64,000 bases of DNA from NCBI GenBank assembly GCA_963830385.1, contig CAWHMD010000009.1:620001-684000 (forward strand), given 5' to 3'. Below, one piece after another: positions 1 through 8,302 of this stretch (the stretch's first letter is position 1; every line of letters starts with the position of its first letter). A program made the translations under genes and the position numbers. The notes below the pieces were generated by a model. It did no database searches. It was given only the letters and a program-made list of their open reading frames with translations, and was not told the DNA's origin. The stretch is from Bog-532 sp963830385. GTDB lineage: Bacteria; Actinomycetota; Actinomycetes; Streptosporangiales; Streptosporangiaceae.

Positions 1-280
1 TGGCCACATAGGCGCCGGACGCGGCGTCCCACGCCTGCGCGATCGCGTTGCCGGGGCTGGAGAAGAAGTCGCCCCAGGCGTGCAGCACGCTCTGCGTGGT
101 GAACGCGATCAGCAGGCCGCCGAGCACGACCGCGGCGACGATGGCCAAGATCGTGACCACTACCGAGTTGCCCTCGAGGATGGCGTCCAGGATGGCCCGG
201 CTGAACGAGACCTTTTCCTCTGGCTGCTTCTCCGGGGTGGACTCCGGCGGCGCGGCCGGGGCCGACGGTGACTCGCTCAT
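1..280 (-). CDS. ABC transporter permease, nucleoside/BMP-type system (N-terminal part only)
   Basis: The window edge cuts this gene, leaving the first 93 codons. A Ser/Pro/Glu-rich cytoplasmic tail of about 25 residues is followed by VSFSRAILDAILEGNS and a hydrophobic membrane segment (VVVTILAIVAAVVLGGLLI). Its ATG overlaps the stop of the upstream ABC ATPase in an ATGA arrangement, so the two are probably translationally coupled. The order lipoprotein, two-domain ATPase, permease is that of BMP-type nucleoside importers (BmpA/NupABC-like), in which this protein would form half of the membrane channel. The family call rests mainly on this context because little of the protein is visible. Confidence 0.85.
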   Translation of the reverse strand, partial: MSESPSAPAAPPESTPEKQPEEKVSFSRAILDAILEGNSVVVTILAIVAAVVLGGLLIAFTTQSVLHAWGDFFSSPGNAIAQAWDAASGAYVA

Positions 281-1881
281 TTGGCCTCCGCCTCCGGGCC
301 CTCCGGTGTTTCAGGGGCTTCAGGCGTCTCAGGTTCCGCCCGGGGGGCCTCCGGCGTACTGGAGCCGTCGATGCCCGCCATCAGCAGGCCGAGTTCCTCG
401 ACCGGCACGTCCGGTGGCCGGAACCCGGTGAACCGGCCCTCGTACATGATCGCGATCCGGTCGGACAGCGCGTAGATCTCGTCCAGTTCGGACGAGACGA
501 GAATGACGGCCACGCCCTCGTCCCGTTCCTCGATGATCCGCCGGTGGACGAACTCGATCGACCCGACGTCCAGGCCGCGGGTCGGCTGGCTCGCCAGCAA
601 CAGCGTGAGGTCGCGGCCCACCTCACGGGCGAGGATGACCTTCTGCTGGTTGCCGCCGGACAAGGTGCCCACCGGCGTGTCGATGGACTGGGTGCGGATG
701 TCGTACTCGGCGATCCGCTCGGTCGCCGTCTCGCGGATCGCGCTCAGCTTGAGGGCCACCCCGGACGCGTAGGGCGGCCGGTCGTAGGTGTCCAGCACGA
801 TGTTCTCGGCCACCGGGAACGAGCTGACCAGCCCGTCCTGCTGCCGGTCCTCGGGAATGTAGCCCACGCCGGCCCGCAGCCGGTGCCGCGGGCTGGCGCC
901 GGTGATGTCGCGGCCGTCCAGCTGCACGGTGCCCGTGGTCACCGGCAGCAGCCCCATCAGCGCCTCGCACAGCTCGGTCTGGCCGTTGCCCTGCACTCCC
1001 GCGATGCCCAGGATCTCCCCGGCCCGGACCCGGAACGTGAGCCCGTGGACGGCGGGAGCCTGCTCCTCGCCCGGCACGCCGACCTGGTTGGCGGCCACCA
1101 CCAGGTCCTTGACGTCCAGCACGACCCGGCCCGGTTTGGCCTCCGGCTTGCTCACCCGCAGCTGGACGTTGCGGCCCACCATCAGCGCCGCCAGCTCGTC
1201 CTCGCTGGTGCTCGGCGGCCGCTCGCCGACCACCTGGCCGCGGCGCAGGATCGTCACCGTGTCCGCGATGGCCTGGACTTCCTTCAGCTTGTGGGAGATG
1301 AACACGATGGCCTTGCCGCTGGCCCGCAGCTCCCGCATGATCCGGAACAGGTCCTCGGTCTCGCCTGGGGTGAGCACCGCCGTCGGCTCGTCCAGGATCA
1401 GCACCTGGGCGTCCCGGACCAGGGCCTTGAGGATCTCCATCCGCTGCTGCACGCCGACCGGCAGGTCCTCGGTCAGCGCGTCCGGGTCGACCCGCAGCCC
1501 GTACTGCTCAGACAGCTGGCGCACCTTGGCCCGCATCCGGCGGCGGTCGAGCCAGCCGAGCGGCTTGGTCTCCTCGTGCCCCAGCGCCACGTTCTCGGCC
1601 ACGGTGAACACCGGCACCAGCATGAAGTGCTGGTGCACCATGCCGATACCCGCGGCCAGCGCGTCTTTCGGTGAATGAACGGTGATCGGCTGGCCGTCGG
1701 CCAGAATCTGGCCCTCATCGGGCTGGATGAGCCCGTAGAGGATGTTCATGAGTGTGGATTTGCCCGCCCCGTTCTCACCGAGCAGGGCATGGATGGTGCC
1801 CGGGGCGATGGAAAGGTCGATGTGGTCGTTGGCCACGAGGCTGCCGAAACGCTTCGTGATGCCCTGCAGCTCAAGATTCAC
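277..1881 (-). CDS. Two-domain ABC transporter ATP-binding protein (nucleoside/simple-sugar type)
   Basis: This 534-residue protein has two fused nucleotide-binding domains like RbsA, MglA and NupA. Domain 1 has Walker A GENGAGKST (about residue 35), an altered signature region LPVGVQQRMEILKAL and Walker B VLILDEPTAVL. Domain 2 has the degenerate P-loop GVQGNGQTE, a good signature LSGGNQQKVILAREV and a Walker B variant LLLASQPTRGLDVG, where the usual catalytic Glu is Gln. That asymmetry is normal in this family. The C-terminus is a Glu/Pro-rich tail. It lies between the BMP lipoprotein and the permease and should power nucleoside uptake with them. Confidence 0.93.
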   Translation of the reverse strand: MNLELQGITKRFGSLVANDHIDLSIAPGTIHALLGENGAGKSTLMNILYGLIQPDEGQILADGQPITVHSPKDALAAGIGMVHQHFMLVPVFTVAENVALGHEETKPLGWLDRRRMRAKVRQLSEQYGLRVDPDALTEDLPVGVQQRMEILKALVRDAQVLILDEPTAVLTPGETEDLFRIMRELRASGKAIVFISHKLKEVQAIADTVTILRRGQVVGERPPSTSEDELAALMVGRNVQLRVSKPEAKPGRVVLDVKDLVVAANQVGVPGEEQAPAVHGLTFRVRAGEILGIAGVQGNGQTELCEALMGLLPVTTGTVQLDGRDITGASPRHRLRAGVGYIPEDRQQDGLVSSFPVAENIVLDTYDRPPYASGVALKLSAIRETATERIAEYDIRTQSIDTPVGTLSGGNQQKVILAREVGRDLTLLLASQPTRGLDVGSIEFVHRRIIEERDEGVAVILVSSELDEIYALSDRIAIMYEGRFTGFRPPDVPVEELGLLMAGIDGSSTPEAPRAEPETPEAPETPEGPEAEAK

Positions 1882-1918
1882 CCGCCCGCCTCATCCCTTA
1901 TCGCGCCTTAACGCTGAA

Positions 1919-1957
1919 TTCCGGCCCGGGACGCAGATCACGCGTCCCGGGCCGGAA
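1919..1957 (-). terminator. Strong intercistronic hairpin between lipoprotein and ATPase genes
   Basis: A perfect 16-bp stem (TTCCGGCCCGGGACGC and its complement) closes a 7-nt loop. It sits just after the lipoprotein stop codon and before the ATPase start, with no U-tract on the minus strand. It may be a leaky terminator or an mRNA-stabilising structure, which would let the binding protein be made in excess over the membrane parts, as is common for binding-protein ABC operons. Confidence 0.6.
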
Positions 1958-1987
1958 ACCCTTTTATCAGGCTGGTCGGTCAGGCGG

Positions 1988-3115
1988 TTACGCCGGGCTC
2001 TTCGTGGCCACCGGGATCGTGCCGGCGATGATGCCGTGCTTGATCGTGTTCAGCTCGGACTGCAGGCTGGACGGGACCTTGCTGGCGAAGTCGTGGTACG
2101 GCGCCAGCGCCACGCCGCCGTTGGCCAGCGTGCCGACGTAGTTGCCGCCCTTGAAGCTGCCGTTGGCGGCGGTGGTCACCGCGTTCTTCACCGCGGTCTG
2201 GATGCCCTTGGTTACCGAGGTGATGAAGTACTTGCAGTACTGGGCGGCGCTGACGCAGCCGTCGGTGTCCACCCACTCCATGTTGACCTTCTGACTGCCG
2301 GCCGAGGCGTCCGCGTTCTGCACCGCCTTGGCCGCGCCCAGCCCGACGTTGCCGGCCACCGGGAAGACGACGTCCGCACCTTCGGTGATGAACGTCTGGG
2401 TCAGGTTCTGCCCGTTCGTCTGGTTGGTGAAGTCACCGGTGAACGAGCCGTTCTGGGTCTTCTCGCTCCAGCCCAGCACCGACACGTGCGTGCCGTGCTT
2501 GGAGTTGTAGTACTGCACCCCGTCGTAGAAGCCGTCCATGTAGATGGTCACGGTGGGCAGCTTCTCGCCGCCGAACGTGGCCACCTTGCCGGTCTTGGAC
2601 ATGCCCGCGGCCAGGTACCCGCCGAGGAACGCGTCCTGCGCGGTGTTGAACAGCAGCGCGTCCACGTTGCTGATCGGCGGCGTGTAGGCGTTGTCCACGA
2701 TGGCGAACTTGCCACTCGGGTTGGCCTTCGACGCGGTCTGGGTGGCCTGGGCCATCAGGAAGCCGACCGTGACGATAATGCCGCACTTCTTGCCCACGAA
2801 CGTGTTGATGTTCGGCGTGTAGTCGCTCTGCGTGGTGGACTGCAGGTAGGTGACGGAGATCTTGCTGGGGTCAGCCGACTGGGCTTCCTGCATGCCCTGC
2901 CACGACGAGGCGTTGAACGACCGGTCGTCGATGCCGCCGGTGTCCGTCACCATGCAGCCGAGGAACTTGCCCGCGGCTGACGCTGACGAACTGCCTCCGC
3001 TGGGCTTGGCCGACGCCGAGCTGGACCCGCTCGTGTTCGACGTGCTGCTCCCGCATGCCGCGGCGAGCAGGCCCGCTACGGTCAGCACGGCGCTGGCCGC
3101 AAGGGTCTTCTTCAC
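1988..3115 (-). CDS. BMP-family substrate-binding lipoprotein (nucleoside ABC importer)
   Basis: A 375-residue lipoprotein starting at GTG with a strong AGGAGGT ribosome site 4-5 nt upstream. The signal peptide ends in the lipobox LLAAAC, giving Cys at about residue 21, followed by a Ser-rich linker. The mature part has the features of the BMP/PnrA fold: TDTGGIDDRSFNASSWQG near the start, then GFLMAQATQTASKANPSGKF and VDTDGC near the end. BMP proteins bind purine or pyrimidine nucleosides outside the membrane. It is first in the minus-strand operon and diverges from the nucleoside salvage genes, which supports the same substrate class. Confidence 0.93.
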   Translation of the reverse strand: MKKTLAASAVLTVAGLLAAACGSSTSNTSGSSSASAKPSGGSSSASAAGKFLGCMVTDTGGIDDRSFNASSWQGMQEAQSADPSKISVTYLQSTTQSDYTPNINTFVGKKCGIIVTVGFLMAQATQTASKANPSGKFAIVDNAYTPPISNVDALLFNTAQDAFLGGYLAAGMSKTGKVATFGGEKLPTVTIYMDGFYDGVQYYNSKHGTHVSVLGWSEKTQNGSFTGDFTNQTNGQNLTQTFITEGADVVFPVAGNVGLGAAKAVQNADASAGSQKVNMEWVDTDGCVSAAQYCKYFITSVTKGIQTAVKNAVTTAANGSFKGGNYVGTLANGGVALAPYHDFASKVPSSLQSELNTIKHGIIAGTIPVATKSPA

Positions 3116-3480
3116 TGGTTACCTCCTGTTTCGCGGGGCACCGTTGCCGCCTGTTCATGGGCAGTCGCCCGCCCCTCGCCCCGGAACTCACGCTGACACG
3201 GGCCGATCGGGCCCGTTATTACCCCGCGCATCCCCTCGCTGGCCTTTTCCAGCATTGCGCGCCGTGATGATTCGACCGTCTGGATCATCGCAGGCTAGCC
3301 CCGATGTGCCCGTCCGGGAAGAAGCGGAGGTCCCGGCTTTACACGTGTTGCCAAATCGCAATCGGGCCGTCGCCAAGGCCGCTCAGGACGGCCAGATCTT
3401 CCCATCTCACCTGCGCTGTTATCGTTCCTTTTCAGAGCGGAAGACCGGCCCCGGTAGCCGCCTGCGGAGGTGGATGGCGA
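3116..3480. promoter_or_regulatory. Divergent control region between BMP transporter operon and cdd
   Basis: This 365-bp stretch holds no convincing gene. It must contain promoters for both the transporter operon and the cytidine deaminase operon. It includes the minus-strand ribosome site next to 3120 and a plus-strand GGAGG about ten bases before the cdd start. A short palindrome (ACGGGC...GCCCGT) lies near 3198-3217. No clear sigma-70 hexamer pair was recognised. Confidence 0.4.
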
Positions 3481-3876
3481 GTGGAAATCGACTGGCCGGC
3501 CCTGCGCGCGCTGGCCGCGGAAACGGCCGCGAGCGCGCACGCGCCCTATTCAAAGTTGCAGGTCGGCGCCGCCGGCCAGGTCGGCGACGGCCGGGTCATC
3601 GTCGGCTGCAACGTGGAGAATGCGTCCTACGGGCTCACCCTGTGCGCCGAGTGTGGCCTGGTGTCGGCGTTGCACGCGTCGGGAGGCGGCACGATCACCG
3701 CGGTCAGCGTCCGGACCCCGGACGGCAAGTGCCTGCTCCCGTGCGGCCGGTGCCGCCAGGTGCTGATGGAGGCGGGCGGACCCGGCCTGCTGGTGGACAC
3801 CGAGGACGGCCCAGTCGAGCTGGACCGCCTGCTGCCGGCCGCGTTCACCCAGACCGACCTGCCCGGCCGTGGCTGA
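3481..3876 (+). CDS. cdd: Cytidine deaminase
   Basis: A 131-residue protein, the usual length for the small zinc cytidine deaminases that convert cytidine and deoxycytidine to uridine forms. The zinc and catalytic motifs are intact: NVENASYGLTLCAE (the CAE motif with catalytic Glu) and LLPCGRCRQVLME (PCxxC). The chosen GTG start follows a GGAGG site and begins VEIDWPALRALA, as in other family members; a longer reading upstream would add unrelated sequence. The 3' end overlaps the thymidine phosphorylase start by 8 bases, so the two form an operon for pyrimidine nucleoside salvage. Confidence 0.94.
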   Translation: MEIDWPALRALAAETAASAHAPYSKLQVGAAGQVGDGRVIVGCNVENASYGLTLCAECGLVSALHASGGGTITAVSVRTPDGKCLLPCGRCRQVLMEAGGPGLLVDTEDGPVELDRLLPAAFTQTDLPGRG

Positions 3877-5166
3877 CCCGCAGCCCGCGCCCGCCGGGCC
3901 GGCCGTCGTCGACCTCATCCGCGCCAAGCGGGACGGGGAGACGCTGTCGGCCGCCGAGGTGCGCTGGCTGATCGGCGCCTACACGGGCGGCGACATCGCC
4001 GATGAGCAGATGTCGGCCCTGCTGATGGCCATCTTCTTCCGCGGCCTGGCCCCGGCCGAGCTGCGCGAGTGGACCGCGGCGATGATCGCATCCGGGGAAC
4101 GCCTGGACCTGTCCGGAGTCGGCCGGCCCACGGTGGACAAGCACTCCACCGGCGGGGTCGGGGACAAGGTGTCGCTGATCCTCGCCCCGCTGGTCGCGGC
4201 CTGCGGCGCGGCCGTGCCCCAGCTGTCCGGCCGCGGCCTCGGCCACACCGGCGGCACGCTGGACAAGCTGGAGTCGATTCCCGGCTGGCGGGCCGCGTTG
4301 TCGCCGGCCGAGATGGCGGCCATGCTGAGCACGGTCGGCGCGGTGATCTGCGCGGCCGGGCCGGCCTGGCCCCGGCCGACCGGAAGCTGTACGCGCTGCG
4401 CGACGTCACCGGCACGGTCGAGTCGATCCCGCTCATCGCCAGCTCGATCATGTCCAAGAAGATCGCTGAGGGCACGTCCGCCCTGGTCCTCGACGTCAAG
4501 GTCGGCAGCGGTGCGTTCATGACCGACCTGGAATCGGCTCGCGAGCTGGCCCGGACCATGGTCATGCTCGGGTCGGAGCAGGGCGTGCGGACCAGCGCGC
4601 TGCTGACCGCGATGGACGTCCCGCTCGGCCGGGCCGTCGGCAACGCGCTGGAGGTCGAGGAGTCGGTGGCCGTGCTGCGCGGCCAGGGGCCACCCGACCT
4701 GGTCGAGGTGACGCTGGCGCTGGCCCGGGAGATGCTCGCGCTGGCCGGGATCGACGCCGATCCGGCCGCCGCGCTGGACGACGGCCGGGCCCTGGCGGTC
4801 TACCGGGCGATGATCGCGGGCCAGGGTGGCGATCCCGACGCCGAACTGCCGCAGGCCGCCGTCACCGATCGGGTGCCGGCGCCCGCCTCGGGCTGGCTGC
4901 GCCGCCTGGACGCCCGCGCCGTCGGCGTGGCCGCCTGGCGTCTCGGCGCCGGCCGCGCCCGCAAGGAAGACCCGGTCAGCGCGGCCGTCGGGATCCTCTG
5001 CCACGCCAAGCCCGGCGACCGGGTGGAAGGCGGCCAGCCCCTGCTCGAGCTGCGCGCCGACCGCGAAGCAGTCCTCGTCGGCGCCCACGCCGCCCTCGAC
5101 GGAGCGGTGGAGATCGGACCCGAGCCCCCACCACCGAGCCCGCTGATTATCGACCACATCGGCTGA
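3869..5166 (+). pseudogene. deoA: Thymidine/pyrimidine-nucleoside phosphorylase with a single-base frame break
   Basis: The two parts together give a full-length (about 432-residue) pyrimidine nucleoside phosphorylase. The first frame reads from GTG at 3869 through the glycosyltransferase-family signature (HSTGGVGDKVSL, SGRGLGHTGGTLDKLES) to about 4361. The second frame then continues with LAPADRKLYALRDVTG and SIMSKKIAEGTSALVLDVK to a normal C-terminus. Restoring one base in the GGGCCGGCC run at 4358-4366 would rejoin them. As written, translation would end at 4522 and lose half the enzyme. It could be a recent knock-out or a sequencing error; everything else about the gene looks functional. 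Confidence 0.85.
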
Positions 5167-5190
5167 CCGAAATAGGTCCGTATCGCCGTG

Positions 5191-5222
5191 TTTAGCGATA
5201 AACCTTGATGTTTACCGCTGAA
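5191..5222. repeat. Imperfect inverted repeat after the salvage operon
   Basis: TTTAGCGATAAA and TTTACCGCTGAA are inverted copies matching at 10 of 12 positions, separated by 8 bases. They lie between the convergent phosphorylase and dehydratase genes. This could be an operator or a weak terminator stem; no T-run follows. Confidence 0.35.
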
Positions 5223-5295
5223 CACACCATTCTGACCTCGACAACCTGGGCACAAACCCGGGCATCCTGGACAGGAGGAGGCGGCGTGCGCGGTG

Positions 5296-6288
5296 TTACG
5301 TGGGGCTGAGCTCCTCCAGTTCCGGCAGGGTCAGGTTGGCGCCGCTGATCACCACCCCGACGCGCTCGTCCGGGGCGGGCCGGTAGGCGCCGGCCATCAG
5401 CGCGGCCACCCCGACCGTGGCGGCCGGCTCGGCCGCGATCCGGAACTCCTGCCACAGCCGGGTCTGGGCGGCCCGGATCGCGTCGTCGCTGACCAGCACG
5501 ACGTCGTCCACGTAATCCTGGGTGATGGGAAACACCAGCTCGCCGATCCGCCGGGGCGCCAGCGCGTCGGCCGCGATGCTGCCGGCCGGCGCGTCGACCG
5601 GATGTCCCTGCTCCCGCGCCCGGTACAGCGTGGGCGCCCCGTCCGGCTCGACCCCGACCACGCGGACGTCCTTGGTCAGGTAGGCCGCGATCCCGCCGAT
5701 CAGGCCGCCGCCCCCGACCGGCACCAGCACGGTGTCCAGCCCGCCGCCCGGCTCGGCCACCTGCTGGGTCAGTTCCAGCGCCAGCGAGCCCTGGCCGAGC
5801 AGCGTCTCCCGCTGGTCGAATGCGTGCACGCTCATCGCGCCCGCGGTGGCGATCCAGGCTTCGGCCGCCGCGAGCGCGTCCGCGTACCGATCTCCGGTGA
5901 CGACCAGGTCGGCCCCCAGCCCGCGGATCCGCTCGATCTTGGCCGGCGACGAGATCGACGGCACGAAGATCTTGGCCGGCACCCCGAGCCGGTGGGCCGC
6001 GTAGGCCACCGCCACCCCGTGGTTCCCGCCCGACGCCGCCACCACGCCGGCCGCGGGCACCTCCCGCCGCAGCAGGTTGGTGAACGCCCCCCGCGCCTTG
6101 AACGACCCCCCGCACTGCAGCTGCTCGAGCTTGAGCACCAGCCGCCCGGGCGGCGCTGGAGCCTCGTCGCCCAGCAGGTCGCCCGGCGCCACCTCCAGCA
6201 CCGGCGTCCGCCGGACATAGGGGCGGATCGTCTGGTAGTTCCGCTCGATGTCGTCCGGGGTGATCTCCGTACCGTCACCAGCCATCAC
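5296..6288 (-). CDS. Threonine/serine dehydratase-like PLP enzyme (fold type II)
   Basis: A 330-residue enzyme of the threonine ammonia-lyase/serine racemase group. The PLP lysine is in QCGGSFKARGAF, a glycine-rich phosphate loop is at VPVGGGGLIGG, and ASGGNHGVAVAYAA is the substrate loop. There is no C-terminal ACT domain, so this is the short catabolic type (IlvA/TdcB-like) that would deaminate threonine or serine to a 2-oxo acid. The GTG at 6288, or ATG at 6285, follows AAGGAGAT. The start overlaps the end of the ArsR gene by 14 bases, so the two are co-transcribed. Exact substrate is not certain. Confidence 0.85.
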   Translation of the reverse strand: MMAGDGTEITPDDIERNYQTIRPYVRRTPVLEVAPGDLLGDEAPAPPGRLVLKLEQLQCGGSFKARGAFTNLLRREVPAAGVVAASGGNHGVAVAYAAHRLGVPAKIFVPSISSPAKIERIRGLGADLVVTGDRYADALAAAEAWIATAGAMSVHAFDQRETLLGQGSLALELTQQVAEPGGGLDTVLVPVGGGGLIGGIAAYLTKDVRVVGVEPDGAPTLYRAREQGHPVDAPAGSIAADALAPRRIGELVFPITQDYVDDVVLVSDDAIRAAQTRLWQEFRIAAEPAATVGVAALMAGAYRPAPDERVGVVISGANLTLPELEELSPT

Positions 6289-6577
6289 TGAGCATCTCCT
6301 TCGCCTCGGCGATCCGGTCCTCGTCCCGCCGGTAGAAGACCCACTGCTTGATCTTCGTGCCCCGGATCAGCCCGGCCCGGCTGAGCAGCTTGAGGTGCTC
6401 CCCGCAGGTCGGCTGGCTGACCCCCAGCTTGTCCGCGATGAACAGCGCGCACACGCCGTCCCGGACCAGGTCGCCGTCTGTTTGCGGCGGGAAGTGGGCC
6501 ACCGGGTCGCGCAGCCACTCCAGCACCAGCAACCGCTTTTCGCTGGCGAGCGCCTTGAGCAGGTCCACATCCAGCAC
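6275..6577 (-). CDS. ArsR/SmtB-family winged-helix repressor
   Basis: A 100-residue single-domain regulator. The recognition region reads ADKLGVSQPTCGEHLKLLSR, and a wing follows (GLIRGTKIKQWVFYRRDE). One Cys sits in the recognition helix, as in the ArsR metal site, but the full CVC metal motif is absent, so metal sensing is not established. It precedes and overlaps the PLP dehydratase gene and probably controls that operon. Confidence 0.88.
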   Translation of the reverse strand: MLDVDLLKALASEKRLLVLEWLRDPVAHFPPQTDGDLVRDGVCALFIADKLGVSQPTCGEHLKLLSRAGLIRGTKIKQWVFYRRDEDRIAEAKEMLSDGW

Positions 6578-6627
6578 CTCTTAAATATGGCAGATAGCTA
6601 ATTAACTAACAATGTAAGAACGGAAAA

Positions 6628-6662
6628 GGCAGCCACCGGCCAGGAGCTGACCGGTGGCTGCC
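6628..6662 (-). terminator. Rho-independent terminator (minus strand)
   Basis: A perfect 12-bp stem GGCAGCCACCGG/CCGGTGGCTGCC with an 11-nt loop is followed on the minus strand by TTTT. It lies just after the alpha/beta hydrolase remnant and fits as the terminator of the gene that once stood there. Confidence 0.75.
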
Positions 6663-6683
6663 GGGTGACCAGCGGACCCGGCC

Positions 6684-6893
6684 TCAGGCCGGGAACTGGC
6701 CGGTGGTCAGGAAGGACAGCAGGTCGGCGTTGAGGGCGTCCTCGTAGCCGTTGGAGATGCCGTGCGGCGCGCCGTGGTACACCTTCAGGCCCGGCTGTGG
6801 GAGCAGCTTGACCGACTGCTCGGCGGCGGCGTGGATCGGCACGATCTGGTCGTCGTCGCCGTGGGCGATGAACACCGGGATGTCGATGCCGTA
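6684..6893 (-). pseudogene. C-terminal remnant of an alpha/beta hydrolase (chloroperoxidase/esterase type)
   Basis: Only the last 69 codons are recognisable. VFIAHGDDDQIVPIHAAAEQ carries the catalytic-acid loop and GAPHGISNGYEDALNADLLS the catalytic His, as in non-haem chloroperoxidase-like hydrolases. Upstream of about 6893 the frame turns into low-complexity Arg/Pro sequence with no oxyanion or nucleophile region, so the N-terminal three quarters are missing. An intact terminator follows. The rest of the gene was probably lost by deletion. Confidence 0.8.
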
Positions 6894-7143
6894 CTGTCGG
6901 CGACCAGGGTCAGGCCGGTGATGTCCCGCTCGGTCAGCTTCACCGTCCCGGCCAGCCCTTCGGCAATGCCCAGGCCACCGCATCGGCGATACCGGTGTCT
7001 CGGCAGGCTCGCCAGCCAGCACGGGCGGGTGCCGGGGCGGCAGGCCGCAGCGACCGGGCTGGGATGAGCGGGCCGTTACGGGAGCGGGCAACCGGAGTAC
7101 GGCGGGGTCCTGGCCGGTCACGGGAAATAAGGGTGAAGGGCGC

Positions 7144-7260
7144 GGCCAGGGCCAGCAGGGCCTCGCGTTCATCGCCGTCCCCGATGCCGTAGACCGTCAG
7201 CAGGTGCCGCACGTCCCGGGGCAGTACGGAGACGCGGGCGTTCTCGATCTTGGAGACCTT
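7144..7260 (-). pseudogene. Remnant of an XRE-type (DUF5753/Scr1-like) regulator
   Basis: A short minus-strand stretch reads KVSKIENARVSVLPRDVRHL then LTVYGIGDGDEREALLALA. This matches the second half of the helix-turn-helix and following helix of the large actinobacterial XRE regulators. The first helices before 7260 and the DUF5753 domain after 7144 are not in frame. It is a decayed fragment beside the hydrolase remnant. Confidence 0.6.
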
Positions 7261-7508
7261 TGGCGGCAAAGTGGTCTGGGCCGAACTCGCGGTCCCGGCC
7301 GGGCTGCCGGCCCCGGCCGGGCTGCCGCGCCGCGAGCCCGGTGCTTCCGCCACCGCTGGAAACCAGGCCGGCTTGATCCACGATCCCGCGTTACTGCGCC
7401 GGGTATACGAAGCCCTGAAAGACCTCTAAGCCCAGCTCTTTTGAGAGCCTAGTACGGAAGTCCGGCGAGCTGTACGATCCCGTCAACGTGAGCTCAAAGG
7501 AGAACGCC

Positions 7509-7547
7509 ATGGGCTTATCGGGCCTTGCCACGGGAACGCAAAAATGA
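7509..7547 (+). CDS. 12-codon leader ORF upstream of lipoprotein
   Basis: An ATG with a strong AAAGGAG site at about 7497-7503 opens a 12-residue ORF (MGLSGLATGTQK). Its stop overlaps the lipoprotein start as ATGA. The lipoprotein has only a weak ribosome site of its own, so the leader probably delivers ribosomes to it by coupling. Confidence 0.5.
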   Translation: MGLSGLATGTQK

Positions 7548-8302
7548 GACGTCATTCACTGGGGCTGACCGCCCTGGCCGGCGTGGCCGGCCTCTCCGTC
7601 TGTCTCACGGTGAGCGGCTGCGGCTCCTCCGGCGGCGGGTCCTCCGGCTCAGCGGGATTTGGGGGCGGGTCGCCGGGCTCACCCGCGGCGGCGGGATCGC
7701 CGTCATCGAGCTGCGCCTCGGCGGCGTACCGGTATCGCGGCCGCGCGTCGCTCACGACCGGCCAGCCGGTACTGGCGGCGGTCCAGCTTCCCGACCCGGT
7801 CGAAATTCCAGACCCGGACATCGACATCATCGATGAGGCCCGCCCGCCGGGCGAAAATGCCGGCGAGCAAGAGACCTGGGCGGACCGGGAAAAGCAATTC
7901 TCGCAATCGGTGGCGGATCAGGAAGCGCAGAACCAGGCCGACCTGCAGACCGTGTCGAACGAAGTATCCGCCGATGAGGTGACGTCGCTCCTCGCTGATG
8001 ACCTCACCGCGCTCGACGACGGCGACGACACCTACGATCAGGACATCTGCACATCGATTGCCGATCTGAACGAGAAATTCGGCAACGCACTCGACTATTA
8101 CAGTAATTTGACGCAGGTCGTCAATTATCTCAATGGCCTCGCGAATACCTACAGCAACTCCGCGCCGAGCGATCTGGCTACGGTCATCAGCAATGCCCAG
8201 AGTAGCTTTCAGCAGGCCCTCGGGACCTGCGTCGACAACCTCGATACCATTCACTGGCTTATCGAGCAGATCCAGAAAATCTTCTGCAAAGAAGGTGAGT
8301 AG
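7544..8302 (+). CDS. Putative secreted lipoprotein, function unknown
   Basis: A 252-residue protein with a typical lipoprotein signal peptide: MRRHSLGL, a hydrophobic core, then LTVSGC with Cys at about residue 26. A Gly/Ser-rich spacer follows. The mature part is acidic and helical (repeated Asp/Glu/Gln, for example ADREKQFSQSVADQEAQNQ), with paired cysteines at CASAAYR, DICTS, LGTCVD and IFCKEGE that could form disulfides outside the cell. No family was recognised. Codon use in the 3' half is less GC-biased than the surroundings, a possible sign of transfer. Confidence 0.75.
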   Translation: MRRHSLGLTALAGVAGLSVCLTVSGCGSSGGGSSGSAGFGGGSPGSPAAAGSPSSSCASAAYRYRGRASLTTGQPVLAAVQLPDPVEIPDPDIDIIDEARPPGENAGEQETWADREKQFSQSVADQEAQNQADLQTVSNEVSADEVTSLLADDLTALDDGDDTYDQDICTSIADLNEKFGNALDYYSNLTQVVNYLNGLANTYSNSAPSDLATVISNAQSSFQQALGTCVDNLDTIHWLIEQIQKIFCKEGE

